From: Sporobacter sp963677825
Lineage (GTDB): Bacteria > Bacillota > Clostridia > Oscillospirales > Oscillospiraceae
Direction: 5' to 3'
Assembly (NCBI GenBank): GCA_963677825.2
Contig: CAXXEF010000001.1
Span: 558,001 to 622,000 of the forward strand
DNA: 64,000 bases
Translations under genes and position numbers: made by a program
Shown: piece by piece, positions 51,998-60,521 of the stretch
Layout of the letters: every line of letters starts with the position of its first letter
Position numbering within the stretch: position 1 is the stretch's first letter
Notes under the pieces: model-generated
What the model was told of the DNA's origin: nothing
What the model saw: the letters and a program-made list of their open reading frames with translations, nothing else
The model's database searches: none

Positions 51998-52025
51998 TTG
52001 ACCCGACAATCACTTGTTATATAAT
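51998..52025 (+). promoter_or_regulatory. Promoter for the LytTR gene
   Basis: TTGACC (51998-52003), 16-nt spacer, TATAAT (52020-52025). Confidence 0.75.
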
Positions 52026-52046
52026 GCCATCGAGAGGGGTGATACG

Positions 52047-52499
52047 GTGAAGATACGCATCGAGGTCGTCGAAAACCTCCCGGAAGACGAGGTGATCATC
52101 CGCTGCGGCCGCGCGGACGAGACGATCCGAAAATTGCACCAGACTATCCTGGCTGAAACGCAAGCCGACGCCAAGATGACCTTCTACAAAGACAATCAGG
52201 AATTCTTCTTCCCGCTCGACGCCGTCTTGTTCTTCGAAACGGAGGGCGAGCACATCTATGCGCATACCGCGAGCGACGCCTTTCGCGTCCGTTACCGGTT
52301 GTATGAGTTGGAGGACACCCTGCCGCGCAGCTTCGTGCGCGTGTCAAAGTCGGCGATCGTTAACGTGCGGCACATTTATTCGGTGACACGCAACGTGACG
52401 GCGTCGAGCCTCGTCGAATTTGCCGGCAGTCATAAGCAGCTGTATGTCTCGCGCCGCTACTACCAGCAGCTGCGCGACCGGCTCAATCCGTTCGGCTGA
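52047..52499 (+). CDS. LytTR-domain transcriptional regulator
   Basis: 150 residues from GTG 52047 with GAGGGG upstream. The N-terminal third is a short non-receiver domain; residues from about 50 form the LytTR DNA-binding domain (LDAVLFFETEGEHIYAHT, LPRSFVRVSKSAIVNVRHIYSVTR). Such LytTR proteins without a response receiver are usually paired with a small membrane protein, as here. Direct-repeat LytTR site not identified. Next gene 35 nt away, same strand. Confidence 0.88.
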   Translation: MKIRIEVVENLPEDEVIIRCGRADETIRKLHQTILAETQADAKMTFYKDNQEFFFPLDAVLFFETEGEHIYAHTASDAFRVRYRLYELEDTLPRSFVRVSKSAIVNVRHIYSVTRNVTASSLVEFAGSHKQLYVSRRYYQQLRDRLNPFG

Positions 52500-52534
52500 G
52501 CATCGCACTACCCATCATCGAAAGGAGCACCATC

Positions 52535-53239
52535 ATGAAGCACAACAACTGGTTCTGGGGTATCTTTTTTATCCTGGCGGCCGTATTTGTCATCGCCAGT
52601 CAAGTAACCGGCTTTGCGAGCATCGGCTTCTGGACGATCGCCGCGAGCATCTTGTTAGTGGCGCTACTGATCCAAAGTCTTGTAAAGCTTAACTATTTCG
52701 GCGTTTTCCTGCCGCTGTCACTGGGCTATATGTTATATCAAGAGCCGCTGAACCTCTATTACATCTCGCCGTGGCTGCTGCTGCTGGCCGCCGTGCTGTT
52801 GAGCATTGGTTTCCACACGGCATTCCGGAGCCGCCCGAAAAAGGTGTTGAAAAGTCAGCGCAAACCGCACGGCAGCGAAGCGACGATTGAAGAAATTGAC
52901 GACAACAACCCCGCCGCCAAAGTCACCTTCGGCGCGTCAAACAAATACCTGCACGCCGACAATCTTAAGAGCGGACAGTTTTACTGCAACTTCGGCGCAC
53001 TCGAGGTTTACTTCGACCACGTCACGCTCGCGCCGGAGGGCGCGGAGATTTTTGTCGACTGCAGTCTGGGCGCCGTTAAGCTGTTCGTACCAAGATCGTG
53101 GCGGATCGTCGACAAGATGAACGCCGGCCTCGGCGGCGTCAAGGACGAGGCACGTGCCGGACGCCCAAGTGACGATGCCCCGACGCTGACACTGACCGGT
53201 AATGTGTCGCTCGGCGTCGTCGAGATCTCGTATATCTGA
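52535..53239 (+). CDS. LiaF-like membrane protein
   Basis: 234 residues. Four membrane segments within residues 5-100 (WFWGIFFILAAVFVI ...), then a polar linker and a beta-rich C-terminal LiaF-type domain (NLKSGQFYCNFGALEVYFDHV, EIFVDCSLGAVKLFVPRSWRI). LiaF inhibits cell envelope stress signalling in Bacillus; here the partner is a LytTR regulator, suggesting a compact envelope-sensing pair (inference). Confidence 0.82.
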   Translation: MKHNNWFWGIFFILAAVFVIASQVTGFASIGFWTIAASILLVALLIQSLVKLNYFGVFLPLSLGYMLYQEPLNLYYISPWLLLLAAVLLSIGFHTAFRSRPKKVLKSQRKPHGSEATIEEIDDNNPAAKVTFGASNKYLHADNLKSGQFYCNFGALEVYFDHVTLAPEGAEIFVDCSLGAVKLFVPRSWRIVDKMNAGLGGVKDEARAGRPSDDAPTLTLTGNVSLGVVEISYI

Positions 53240-53251
53240 ATAAGCGGAAAT

Positions 53252-53285
53252 AAAAGCAGCGGCCGTTAACGCCGCTGCTTTTCTA
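53252..53285 (+). terminator. Terminator after the LiaF-like gene
   Basis: AAAAGCAGCGGC/GCCGCTGCTTTT perfect 12-bp stem with a CGTTAAC loop. Confidence 0.88.
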
Positions 53286-53357
53286 TTGTAAGTGGTGCTA
53301 CATACTTGTATAATATTTGGTAATCTACTAAAAAACTCGTTTATATGGAGGCACACA

Positions 53358-53570
53358 ATGGCAAAGCACAAGTACACAAAGGACGAAATCGCTGAGTGGC
53401 GTGAAAAGCACAGTAAAATCTTCTACTTTAATCCCGACGACAGTAATATTTCCGTACCAAAAGCGTATACGTTCGGCTTTACGCTCAATTGGGCCAATCC
53501 CATCTCGTGGATTGTCGGTGCGGCCATGATCGCCGTGGTTGCCTGGGCCCTGTCGACATTCGGCAACTGA
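53358..53570 (+). CDS. Small DUF5808-family membrane protein
   Basis: 70 residues from ATG 53358, which has GGAGG 7-8 nt upstream; an upstream Met at 53292 has no SD. Core HSKIFYFNPDDSNISVPKAY and GFTLNWANPISWIVG matches the short DUF5808 pattern (FNPDDxxIxVPK..GxTLNxANPxSW); C-terminal hydrophobic segment AAMIAVVAWALSTF. Function unknown. Sits between the LiaF-like and methyltransferase genes. Confidence 0.78.
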   Translation: MAKHKYTKDEIAEWREKHSKIFYFNPDDSNISVPKAYTFGFTLNWANPISWIVGAAMIAVVAWALSTFGN

Positions 53571-53610
53571 TCCTGCCTATCACATAATATTATGAAGTGA
53601 GGTGCTTGGT

Positions 53611-54405
53611 ATGCCTTCAAACAGCGCCATTGATCACGGGCGCGCATTCGATTGGGGACGCGCGTCATCCGACTACGCCAAATACCGCGACATCTACCCC
53701 GACGAATTTTTCGAGCGCATCGTCGGTGAGGGTTTGTGCGTTGCCGGGCAGGATGTACTCGATCTCGGCACCGGCACGGGCGTACTGCCGCGTCATATGG
53801 CTAAATACGGCGCACGTTTTACCGGCGCGGATGTTGCAGAAAATCAGATCGCCGAGGCACGGCGGATGTCGGCGGAGCTTGGTCTTAACATTGACTACGT
53901 CGTCTCCCCCACCGAAACGCTTGGCTTGCCCGATGCGTCTTTCGACGTCGTGACGGCTTGCCAGTGCTTTTTCTATTTCGATCTTAAAACCGCTGTGCCA
54001 AACATCCATCGGATGCTTAAAAACGGCGGGAGCCTGCTGATTTTATACATGAACTGGCTGCCGGATGAAAGCGAGATCGCGAAAAAAACAGAGGAGCTTG
54101 TACTCAAATACAATCCCCTCTGGTCAGGCGCGGGCTGGAAGCGCAAGCCAAGCTACACACCGCCGGCGCTGCTGGAGTACTTTGAGCCGGTCAGTGCGGG
54201 CTCGTTTGACATCGACGTGCCTTTTACGCGTGAAAGCTGGCACGGGCGCATCCGCGCCTGCCGCGGTGTCGGCGCGTCAAGCCTGCCACCGGATGTCATC
54301 GCCGACTTTGAACGCGAGCACTTAGCGTATCTGGAAACGGTGCCGCCGTCGTTCACAATCATACACGACGTGAATATGCTGCATGTGAGGAAAAAACCGC
54401 TTTAA
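53611..54405 (+). CDS. Class I SAM-dependent methyltransferase
   Basis: 264 residues from ATG 53611, with GTGAGGTG upstream; a GTG three codons earlier is less likely. Motif I VLDLGTGTGVLPRHMAKYG (about 46-64), post-I acidic GADVAEN and motif IV LPDASFDVVTACQCF, then LKNGGSLLILYMNW. Soluble enzyme, substrate not identifiable. Convergent with the CrcB pair. Confidence 0.85.
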   Translation: MPSNSAIDHGRAFDWGRASSDYAKYRDIYPDEFFERIVGEGLCVAGQDVLDLGTGTGVLPRHMAKYGARFTGADVAENQIAEARRMSAELGLNIDYVVSPTETLGLPDASFDVVTACQCFFYFDLKTAVPNIHRMLKNGGSLLILYMNWLPDESEIAKKTEELVLKYNPLWSGAGWKRKPSYTPPALLEYFEPVSAGSFDIDVPFTRESWHGRIRACRGVGASSLPPDVIADFEREHLAYLETVPPSFTIIHDVNMLHVRKKPL

Positions 54406-54764
54406 GCGCCGAACAGCCGTCCAAGCTGCCAGCCGATAAAATATCCGGCGATACCAACGACGATGGAGCCGCCGATGTACACGGCGGCATTCAGCTTGCG
54501 GGTACCTTTGATGAGATGGAATCCCTCGTACATAAACGTTGAAAAGGTCGTGAACGCGCCGAGGAATCCGTCGCCGATGAGCAGGTAGACCTTGCCGCCC
54601 GTGTCAAAGCCCGTGACGAGCCCGAGTAAAATTGCGCCGGTGATATTAACAAGCAACGTCGCAACCGGAAAGCCCGGATCCATGCGCTTGGCGATCTGTC
54701 TGCCGATCTCATAGCGAGCGATGGCGCCGAGCAATCCGCCAAGTCCAACAAATGCAAACGCCAT
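54402..54764 (-). CDS. crcB: Fluoride ion channel CrcB/FluC, second copy
   Basis: 120 residues, four membrane helices. Motifs GGLLGAIARYEIGR, NITGAILLGL and GFLGAFTTFSTFMYEG (the last being the F-box/Na-site helix) are FluC hallmarks. Dimeric F- channel exporting fluoride. Start is 1 nt from the stop of the first crcB, so the two are cotranscribed and may form a heterodimer. Confidence 0.93.
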   Translation of the reverse strand: MAFAFVGLGGLLGAIARYEIGRQIAKRMDPGFPVATLLVNITGAILLGLVTGFDTGGKVYLLIGDGFLGAFTTFSTFMYEGFHLIKGTRKLNAAVYIGGSIVVGIAGYFIGWQLGRLFGA

Positions 54765-55198
54765 TAGTCCATGTCCCTTTCCGCATCGGATATTAAGCCG
54801 CCCTTCGTCTTTTTGCGTGTGCGCCCATACGCGCGCGCCAGACCGAAGCCGGCACTCGCCGCGGCATAGCCGAGCGCAAGCGTAACAATAAGATACAGCG
54901 CTGCGACGCCGGCATTACCGGTCTGGAACAATCCGGCAATCTGCTTACACAGGGTGGAAAACGTCGTCAGCGCACCGAGAAATCCGGTCGTCAGGCCGAG
55001 GCGCAGGCTGTTGTCCATATTCCGGACTTCCAGTGACGCCGTCAGGATCAGCGCCAGTAAAAAGGCGCCGGCAGCATTAACAAGCAGCGTGTTTATCGGA
55101 AACTGCCCGAAAAAAGCGCCCGGCTCAATCTGCCCCGCCGAATAGCGGATGATTGCACCGAAAAAGCCGCCCGCACCGATTAAAACATAAGTTTTCAT
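54764..55198 (-). CDS. crcB: Fluoride ion channel CrcB/FluC, first copy
   Basis: 144 residues from ATG 55198 with GTGAGG upstream, which removes a long non-homologous N-terminal stretch that overlaps the riboswitch. Motifs GGFFGAIIRYSAG, NAAGAFLLALI and GFLGALTTFSTLCKQ. Has a longer, basic/acidic cytoplasmic C-terminal tail than the second copy. Controlled by the fluoride riboswitch just upstream. Confidence 0.92.
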   Translation of the reverse strand: MKTYVLIGAGGFFGAIIRYSAGQIEPGAFFGQFPINTLLVNAAGAFLLALILTASLEVRNMDNSLRLGLTTGFLGALTTFSTLCKQIAGLFQTGNAGVAALYLIVTLALGYAAASAGFGLARAYGRTRKKTKGGLISDAERDMD

Positions 55199-55244
55199 CC
55201 GCCACATCCTCACCATAATGTAAAAAATGACCCCGCTGTTATAA

Positions 55245-55303
55245 GCAGAAGTCATCAGCAATACCATGCATTCGAGCACACGCTCCGGGAGAACTTCATT
55301 CCC
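55245..55303 (-). promoter_or_regulatory. Fluoride riboswitch (crcB motif)
   Basis: On the minus strand GGGAATGAAGTTCTCCC, a GGAGCGTGTGCTC-type hairpin, then GCTGATGACTTCTGC, matching the crcB consensus (GGnGATGnnGTTCnCC ... CTGATGnCTnCT) with GAAG/CTTC pairing. Lies about 47 nt before the first crcB start codon. Confidence 0.82.
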
Positions 55304-55311
55304 ACTAATTC

Positions 55312-55341
55312 AGTATAACACAAGAATCGATGGATGAGCAA
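55312..55341 (-). promoter_or_regulatory. Promoter for the fluoride riboswitch/crcB operon
   Basis: Minus strand TTGCTC (55336-55341), 18-nt spacer, TATACT (55312-55317), about 10 nt before the aptamer. Confidence 0.55.
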
Positions 55342-55423
55342 TGTCGATATGCCGCAATCTAACTGCAGCATCCTGCGGGACAGTAGGAATAATGCACTAA
55401 TTTCGATTTCAAAATGAAATATA

Positions 55424-55452
55424 TTGACGGCAGGTTATGCCTGTGTTAAAAT
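55424..55452 (+). promoter_or_regulatory. Promoter for the cobalamin riboswitch and btuF operon
   Basis: TTGACG (55424-55429), 17-nt spacer, TAAAAT (55447-55452). Confidence 0.7.
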
Positions 55453-55467
55453 GCCGATAAATGAATA

Positions 55468-55640
55468 GCTCGTGTTAATGTGCTTAATCGCACCGGCGAA
55501 ATTCGCCGAGGGAACGCGGATGTAAATTCCGGACTATCCCAGTAACCGTGATGCTGACGAAAGGGCAAATAGTCACTGTCGAAAGACGGGAAGACGCCCT
55601 GGAGGATGACGCTAAGTCGGGAGACCTGTTAACGCCAGAA
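55468..55640 (+). promoter_or_regulatory. Cobalamin riboswitch
   Basis: Elements in order: CACCGGCGAAATTCGCC, GAGGGAACGCGGATGTAAATTCC, CCGTGATGCTGACGAAAGG, GTCACTGTCGAAAGACGGGAAGACGCC, and the B12-box region AAGTCGGGAGACCTG. This is the adenosylcobalamin aptamer order. A terminator follows at 55690. Confidence 0.9.
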
Positions 55641-55689
55641 ACTCCTGGGTTTGGGATTATGCTGTACATAGCTTGCTATGTCTTCTTTT

Positions 55690-55726
55690 AGTTGCTCCTC
55701 AACCTATGAGGAGCAACTTTTTTTGC
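55690..55726 (+). terminator. Riboswitch expression-platform terminator
   Basis: AGTTGCTCCTCA/TGAGGAGCAACT-type stem with a 3-nt loop and seven T residues, between the cobalamin aptamer and btuF; OFF switch expected. Confidence 0.88.
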
Positions 55727-55771
55727 TCCTTGGCCGCTATTCGTTTAATACGATCAAAGGAGTATCCATTA

Positions 55772-56764
55772 ATGAAAACCAGAAGAATCCTCGCACTCAT
55801 CCTCGCGCTGCTGTTGGCTTTTGCGCTGACGGCCTGCCAAACAACGACTACCGACCCCTCTCCGTCCGATTCGGCGTCTACAGAGCCGTCGCCAAGTCCG
55901 TCCGAATCCGTTGAGCCGTCCGAAGAGCCGTCGCCGTCTGATACGTCTATTACTGTAACAGACATGACCGGCCGTGAGGTCACGCTCGACGCACCGGCAA
56001 CAAAAATTGTTGCACTCACCCCGTCCGACTGCGAAATCCTCTTTGCCATCGGCTCGGGCGACACGGTCGTCGGTCGCGGCGAATACTGCGACTATCCAGA
56101 AGCGGCGCTTGAGCTGCCCTCTGTCAGTTCAGGTAGTGACACGAACATCGAGCAGATCATCGCGCTCGGTCCTGACGTTGTTATTATGAGCACGATGGCG
56201 CAGACACCGGAGCACGTTGAATCGCTTGAAAATGCGGGCATTACCGTCTTTGTCACGGAATCGGGTGCCATCGACGATGTGTACGATTCGATCACACTGA
56301 TCGGCCAGCTCGTCGGCAACAACGATGGAGCCGCTGACGTCATCTCCTCGATGCAGCAGACGTTCGCCGACATTGAAGCCGGCGCGACCGGTGACGGCAC
56401 GACGAAAGTCTACTTTGAAGTCTATCCGCTGGCCTACGGCCCGTACGCGGCCGGTTCCGGCACTTTCATGGACGAGATTGCAAACATGCTCGGCCTCACA
56501 AACATCTTCAACGACGTCGCGGACTGGCCGGTCGTCAGTGAGGAGCAAATCATCGAGCGTAATCCCGACTACATCATCACCACCATGATGGCATACGACG
56601 GCGAAGATCCCGTTGAGGAGATCATGGGCCGTGCCGGCTGGGAATCCATCACCGCGGTGGCAAACGATCAGGTCTTCATGGCTGATTCCAATGCCCTGAC
56701 CCGTCCCGGCCCGCGTCTTGCCGAAGGTGCCCAGGCGCTGTACGAACTCTTCTACGGCGAATAA
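55772..56764 (+). CDS. btuF: Corrinoid ABC importer substrate-binding lipoprotein
   Basis: 330 residues from ATG 55772 (AAAGGAG upstream; an upstream frame of 33 residues runs through the riboswitch terminator and is spurious). Signal peptide with lipobox LTACQ (about residue 21), a Ser/Pro/Glu linker (27-62), then a type III periplasmic-binding fold: TVTDMTGREVTLDAPATKIVALTPSDCEILFAIGSGDTVVG and NPDYIITTM. Captures cobalamin or cobinamide; specificity inferred from the riboswitch and cbiZ. Confidence 0.88.
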   Translation: MKTRRILALILALLLAFALTACQTTTTDPSPSDSASTEPSPSPSESVEPSEEPSPSDTSITVTDMTGREVTLDAPATKIVALTPSDCEILFAIGSGDTVVGRGEYCDYPEAALELPSVSSGSDTNIEQIIALGPDVVIMSTMAQTPEHVESLENAGITVFVTESGAIDDVYDSITLIGQLVGNNDGAADVISSMQQTFADIEAGATGDGTTKVYFEVYPLAYGPYAAGSGTFMDEIANMLGLTNIFNDVADWPVVSEEQIIERNPDYIITTMMAYDGEDPVEEIMGRAGWESITAVANDQVFMADSNALTRPGPRLAEGAQALYELFYGE

Positions 56765-56839
56765 ACACACAGTTTTCCGCCATCCCGGCATCCTCCCAGC
56801 ATAAAGTTGTTTCCAATTCACGCGACATGTGATTCAATA

Positions 56840-56878
56840 GTAAAGGGGACGAGCGACCGTCCCCTTTACGCCTTTTTA
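56840..56878 (+). terminator. Hairpin between btuF and btuC
   Basis: GTAAAGGGGACG/CGTCCCCTTTAC with a short GAGCGAC-type loop and CGCCTTTTT tail. Likely an intra-operon terminator that lowers btuC expression. Confidence 0.7.
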
Positions 56879-56981
56879 ATGGTTATTTCAAAGCGCACCA
56901 GCATTCCCCTCACCCACACTGATGCTTTTTGAAACCGCCATTACAAATGACTGACTGCACCTATTTAAAGATAAAGCGAGA

Positions 56982-58028
56982 ATGTACGCCATGATCAAAA
57001 GCCGGCCGGAAGGCTTCCGAATAATCGAATACGTCGCCTTTGGTGCCGTGATGCTTGCAGTAATGCTGCTGTGCGTGACGGTCGGCAGCGTTGCCATTCC
57101 CGTCAAGGATTCCCTGACGGCGATTTGGAATACGGTTTTCCATCTGCCCATCCCGGAGGGCATTTCACAGCAGGTCATCGTTTTCGTCCGGCTCAAGCGC
57201 GTGATCGCCGTCGCGCTGACGGGCGCGAGCCTGTCGCTGTGCGGCGCCGCGATGCAGGGGCTATTGCGCAACCCGCTGGCAGACTCGTCCAACATGGGTG
57301 TTTCGTCCGGCGCCGGTATGGGCGCCGTTATCTCGATTGCGTTCGGCCTTGTGATTCCCGGTCTCGGCCAGATCAGCACAATGGTCACCGCGATGGTGTT
57401 TGCGTTTTTCTCCTTACTGCTCATCCTTACGCTCTCTTACAAAATCGACTATTCCCTGTCGACGAACACGATCATTCTTATCGGTATGATTTTCACCATG
57501 TTCGCCAGCAGTATTATCAGCCTCGTCGTCACGTTCGCCGGTGAAAAAGTACATAATATCATCTTTTGGATGATGGGCTCGCTCAGCTCTGCGCAGTACG
57601 ACGACGTCGTGATCCTGCTGATTGCACTTGTTATCTGCGGCGCGGTGCTGCTTGCACATGCGCGCGAACTCAATGCGTTCGCCATCGGTGAAGACAATGC
57701 GCGGCACGTCGGTGTCAATGTCAAACGGACGAAGTACACCATTCTGATCGCTATTGCAGCGCTCGTCGGCGTATGCGTGTCCATCGGCGGTACGATCGGC
57801 TTCGTCGGTCTCGTCGTGCCGCATATGACGCGCATGATCGTCGGGCCGAACCACAGACGTCTGCTGCCGGCAAGTATGATCGGCGGTGCGTCGTTTTTAA
57901 TGCTGGCTGATTTATTGGCGCGTACGCTCCTCAGCCCGCGCGATCTGCCGATCGGCGTCGTGACGTCGTTTGTCGGGGCGTTCGTGTTTGTCTATATCTT
58001 CTACAAATCAAGAAAGGCGGCACGGTAA
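56982..58028 (+). CDS. btuC: FecCD-family corrinoid ABC permease
   Basis: 348 residues, about ten membrane helices. Contains LKRVIAVALTGASLSLCGAAMQGLLRNPLADSSNMGVSSGAG (start of the FecCD domain) and GTIGFVGLVVPHMTRMIVGPNHRRLLP. Start could also be ATG 56991. Its stop overlaps the ATPase start by a base (AATG/TAATG arrangement), giving tight coupling. Confidence 0.92.
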   Translation: MYAMIKSRPEGFRIIEYVAFGAVMLAVMLLCVTVGSVAIPVKDSLTAIWNTVFHLPIPEGISQQVIVFVRLKRVIAVALTGASLSLCGAAMQGLLRNPLADSSNMGVSSGAGMGAVISIAFGLVIPGLGQISTMVTAMVFAFFSLLLILTLSYKIDYSLSTNTIILIGMIFTMFASSIISLVVTFAGEKVHNIIFWMMGSLSSAQYDDVVILLIALVICGAVLLAHARELNAFAIGEDNARHVGVNVKRTKYTILIAIAALVGVCVSIGGTIGFVGLVVPHMTRMIVGPNHRRLLPASMIGGASFLMLADLLARTLLSPRDLPIGVVTSFVGAFVFVYIFYKSRKAAR

Positions 58029-58795
58029 TGCTTGAAGTCAACAACCTGACCGTCCAATATGGCAGCCTGACGATTGTTAAAGATATCTGCTTTTCCGTCG
58101 CGCCGCAGGAATGGATGATGATCGTCGGCCCGAACGGCGCCGGTAAAAGCACCGTAATTTCCGCGATCGCGCAGGGCGTGCCGTATACCGGCGGCGTTAG
58201 CATCGACGGCGACGACATCGCGCGCCTGAAACCGCGCGACGCCGCCAAGCGTTTCGGTGTGCTGACACAAAACCACGCAGTCGGGTATTCGTTTTCTGTC
58301 GAGGAGGTCATCAATCTCGGCCGGTACGCCTTCACGCGCGGCTTGTTTGACAGCGGCAGCGATCAGGACGACGATAAAATAGAAAACGCCATCCGCATAA
58401 CCGGTATGCAGCCGTTCCGAAAGCACTCGGTGCTCACACTATCGGGCGGTGAGCTCCAACGGACGTTTCTCGCACAGCTGCTCGCACAGGATCCGAAGCT
58501 CTTAATCCTCGACGAGCCGACCAACCATCTCGATCTCGTTTATCAAAAGCAGATTTTTAATCTGATTAAAACCTGGCTGACGGGCGAAGGCCGCGCCGTC
58601 ATCTCCGTCGTGCATGACCTGAGTCTGGCACGTGCGTACGGTACGCACGCGATGCTGCTTGACCAAGGACACATCGTTTCTTGCGGGAAAGTCGACGAGG
58701 TGCTGACAGCTGATAATCTCAGCGCCGTGTATTCGATGGACGTTTACGGCTGGATGCGCTCGATGCTCTCCCAGTGGCAGGAGGGCGCGTCATGA
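58028..58795 (+). CDS. btuD: Corrinoid/iron-siderophore-type ABC ATPase
   Basis: 255 residues. Walker A GPNGAGKST (about 36), Q-loop in VLTQNHAVGYSFSV, signature LSGGELQR (about 141) and Walker B LLILDEPTNHLD. FecE/BtuD-type. Ends with the cbiZ start overlapping it by 4 nt. Confidence 0.92.
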   Translation: MLEVNNLTVQYGSLTIVKDICFSVAPQEWMMIVGPNGAGKSTVISAIAQGVPYTGGVSIDGDDIARLKPRDAAKRFGVLTQNHAVGYSFSVEEVINLGRYAFTRGLFDSGSDQDDDKIENAIRITGMQPFRKHSVLTLSGGELQRTFLAQLLAQDPKLLILDEPTNHLDLVYQKQIFNLIKTWLTGEGRAVISVVHDLSLARAYGTHAMLLDQGHIVSCGKVDEVLTADNLSAVYSMDVYGWMRSMLSQWQEGAS

Positions 58796-59838
58796 ATCTT
58801 CACCGCTTCTCGAACGACGACACGCTCGACCGGACAGACCAGGCGCTGATCTTGTCTTTTGCCGGCCGTCGGCGCGTTTTGAGCACGTCGGCCTTGTCCG
58901 GCGGCATACACACCGACTTGACGCACATATTTAATCACGACTGCAAGGAAAACGGCCGTAAGAACACGCCGCTCAAGGCCGACACGTACGAAGAACACCT
59001 GCGCGTTGTCGCACGAGAGCTCGGGCTTGAGCCGTCTATGTCAAGCGGCCTGACGACGGCGGCCAGCATGGAAAACGCCGCGCTCGTCACCGAGTCGTAT
59101 CAGGATCTCACCGTTACCGCCGTTGTCACCGGCGGTATTGATGTAAACGGCGGCCGCGCCGGTGACCTGGCACAGTGGCACGAGGCGGACGGACAGTCGG
59201 TCTCTACCGGCGGCACGATCAACGTTCTATTACACATCGGCGCAAAACTGACGGACGGCGCGCTCACACGCGCCCTCGTCACGTGTACCGAGGCAAAAGC
59301 CGCAGCATTGCAGGAACTGCTCGCGCCGAGCGTATACTCATCCGGTATCGCAACCGGTTCCGGCACAGACGGCGTTATCATCATCACGGACGAAACGTCT
59401 CCCCTGCTGCTTACGTATGCCGGTAAGCACGCAAAACTCGGCGAGCTGATCGGACGTACCGTATTGTCGGCCGTCAAGCAGGCGCTGCAGCTCGAAACAG
59501 GGCTGGACGCGGCGCGTCAGTCAGACATTTTCGCCCGTATCGGGCGATACGGCGTGACACGCGCTCAGATACTCGGCGCTGTCCCGCAACGCGATTCACT
59601 GCAGCTGGACGCGCTAGCCACCGACCCTCGGCTCGTCGTACCGACATCACTGTATGTGCATCTGCTCGATCAGCTGAGCTGGCGGCTCGTCGACGCGCCG
59701 GACGCGCTCTGCGCTGCCGCATCGCTTTTACGCGACATGGGCATGTCGGACAATCTACCGCCTGAAAAAGACGCGGACGCCGCCATCCGCAGCCTGACGA
59801 ACGCCTATACAAAAGGCTTGATCGGCTTGCTGAACTAA
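58792..59838 (+). CDS. cbiZ: Adenosylcobinamide amidohydrolase
   Basis: 348 residues from ATG 58792 (ATGA overlap with btuD). CbiZ-like: SFAGRRRVLSTSALSGGIHTDLTHIFNHDC near residue 25 and TEALG-free amidase body with GGTINVLLHIGAKLTDGALTRALVTCTEAKAAALQEL. Removes the aminopropanol from adenosyl-pseudocobinamide/cobamides so that cobyric acid can be remodelled. The C-terminal ~100 residues go beyond the usual CbiZ length of about 230 and are of unknown role. Role supported by the operon. Confidence 0.85.
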   Translation: MNLHRFSNDDTLDRTDQALILSFAGRRRVLSTSALSGGIHTDLTHIFNHDCKENGRKNTPLKADTYEEHLRVVARELGLEPSMSSGLTTAASMENAALVTESYQDLTVTAVVTGGIDVNGGRAGDLAQWHEADGQSVSTGGTINVLLHIGAKLTDGALTRALVTCTEAKAAALQELLAPSVYSSGIATGSGTDGVIIITDETSPLLLTYAGKHAKLGELIGRTVLSAVKQALQLETGLDAARQSDIFARIGRYGVTRAQILGAVPQRDSLQLDALATDPRLVVPTSLYVHLLDQLSWRLVDAPDALCAAASLLRDMGMSDNLPPEKDADAAIRSLTNAYTKGLIGLLN

Positions 59839-59873
59839 AAAATGCCGCTCTTTTAGACAGAGCGGCATTTTTC
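59836..59873. terminator. Terminator of the btuFCD-cbiZ operon
   Basis: AAAAATGCCGCTCT/AGAGCGGCATTTTT stem, TTTAGAC loop; also serves the minus-strand inhibitor gene. Confidence 0.88.
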
Positions 59874-60342
59874 ATTCTGTGACGACAAGGTAATAGACAA
59901 TCGTATTCCCCGGCGTTTCGATAAAGTCTTCCTCCCAGTCACGGCAATAGTGGAACGTCAGTGTCGTCTCACCGGGGACAAGTGTCTCAAAGCGCCAAGT
60001 AAAAGCGCCGCCGACACCGGCGAGCGCCGGATCTTCCGGCGCGGTATACTGGACGTTTTTAAGCACGGCAACCGTCTCATCGCCTATAATGCATCGCCAG
60101 ATGAAGCCGGTCGTCGGATTGGCCGACAGCGTCACCTGCGCCGTTTGCCCGACTGTGAGCGTATTAAGCAGGCCTTCCTCCAGCGTCATCGTCTGATCGT
60201 CTGGCGCGGCTGTGTTTTGCGCAGCTGTTAAGAGCCTCCCGACAAGCTCAACGGCAGCCACATTCATAGACGACTGCGCCGGCATAAGCTGCGCTGAGGT
60301 TAAAGACATCAGCAGGCATACGGCGATCAGTGCTTTTTTCAA
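59872..60342 (-). CDS. Chagasin-type cysteine protease inhibitor (I42), secreted
   Basis: 156 residues. Signal peptide (1-about 18), then the beta-sandwich inhibitor: NPTTGFIW (chagasin loop 2, about 80-87), GVGGAFTWRF (loop 4 region, about 109) and HYCRDWEED (loop 6 region with the DW). These are the I42 signature loops that occupy the active site of papain-like proteases. Probable function: protecting the cell surface from own or host cysteine proteases (inference). Confidence 0.8.
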   Translation of the reverse strand: MKKALIAVCLLMSLTSAQLMPAQSSMNVAAVELVGRLLTAAQNTAAPDDQTMTLEEGLLNTLTVGQTAQVTLSANPTTGFIWRCIIGDETVAVLKNVQYTAPEDPALAGVGGAFTWRFETLVPGETTLTFHYCRDWEEDFIETPGNTIVYYLVVTE

Positions 60343-60473
60343 GCGGCAACACTTCTTTCGTTTATGACGGTCTGACGCGTTGGTTTTGTCCGAATGTTCT
60401 TGATGCGTATCATATCACCGCGGGTATTCGATTTTTTAAAGAATCCTGTCAGGTATAGGCCGTTAAAAAACGG

Positions 60474-60510
60474 AAAAAGCCGGATCGGCACTGCCGATCC
60501 GGCTTTTTGT
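60474..60510. terminator. Terminator of the DUF3298/I42 lipoprotein gene
   Basis: AAAAAGCCGGATCGGC/GCCGATCCGGCTTTTT 16-bp stem with ACT loop. Confidence 0.88.
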
Positions 60511-60521
60511 TTATGCTGCGT

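Noticed and set aside
55673..55771. 33-residue N-terminal extension of BtuF
   Set aside because: Overlaps the riboswitch terminator; the downstream ATG has AAAGGAG and gives a proper signal peptide.
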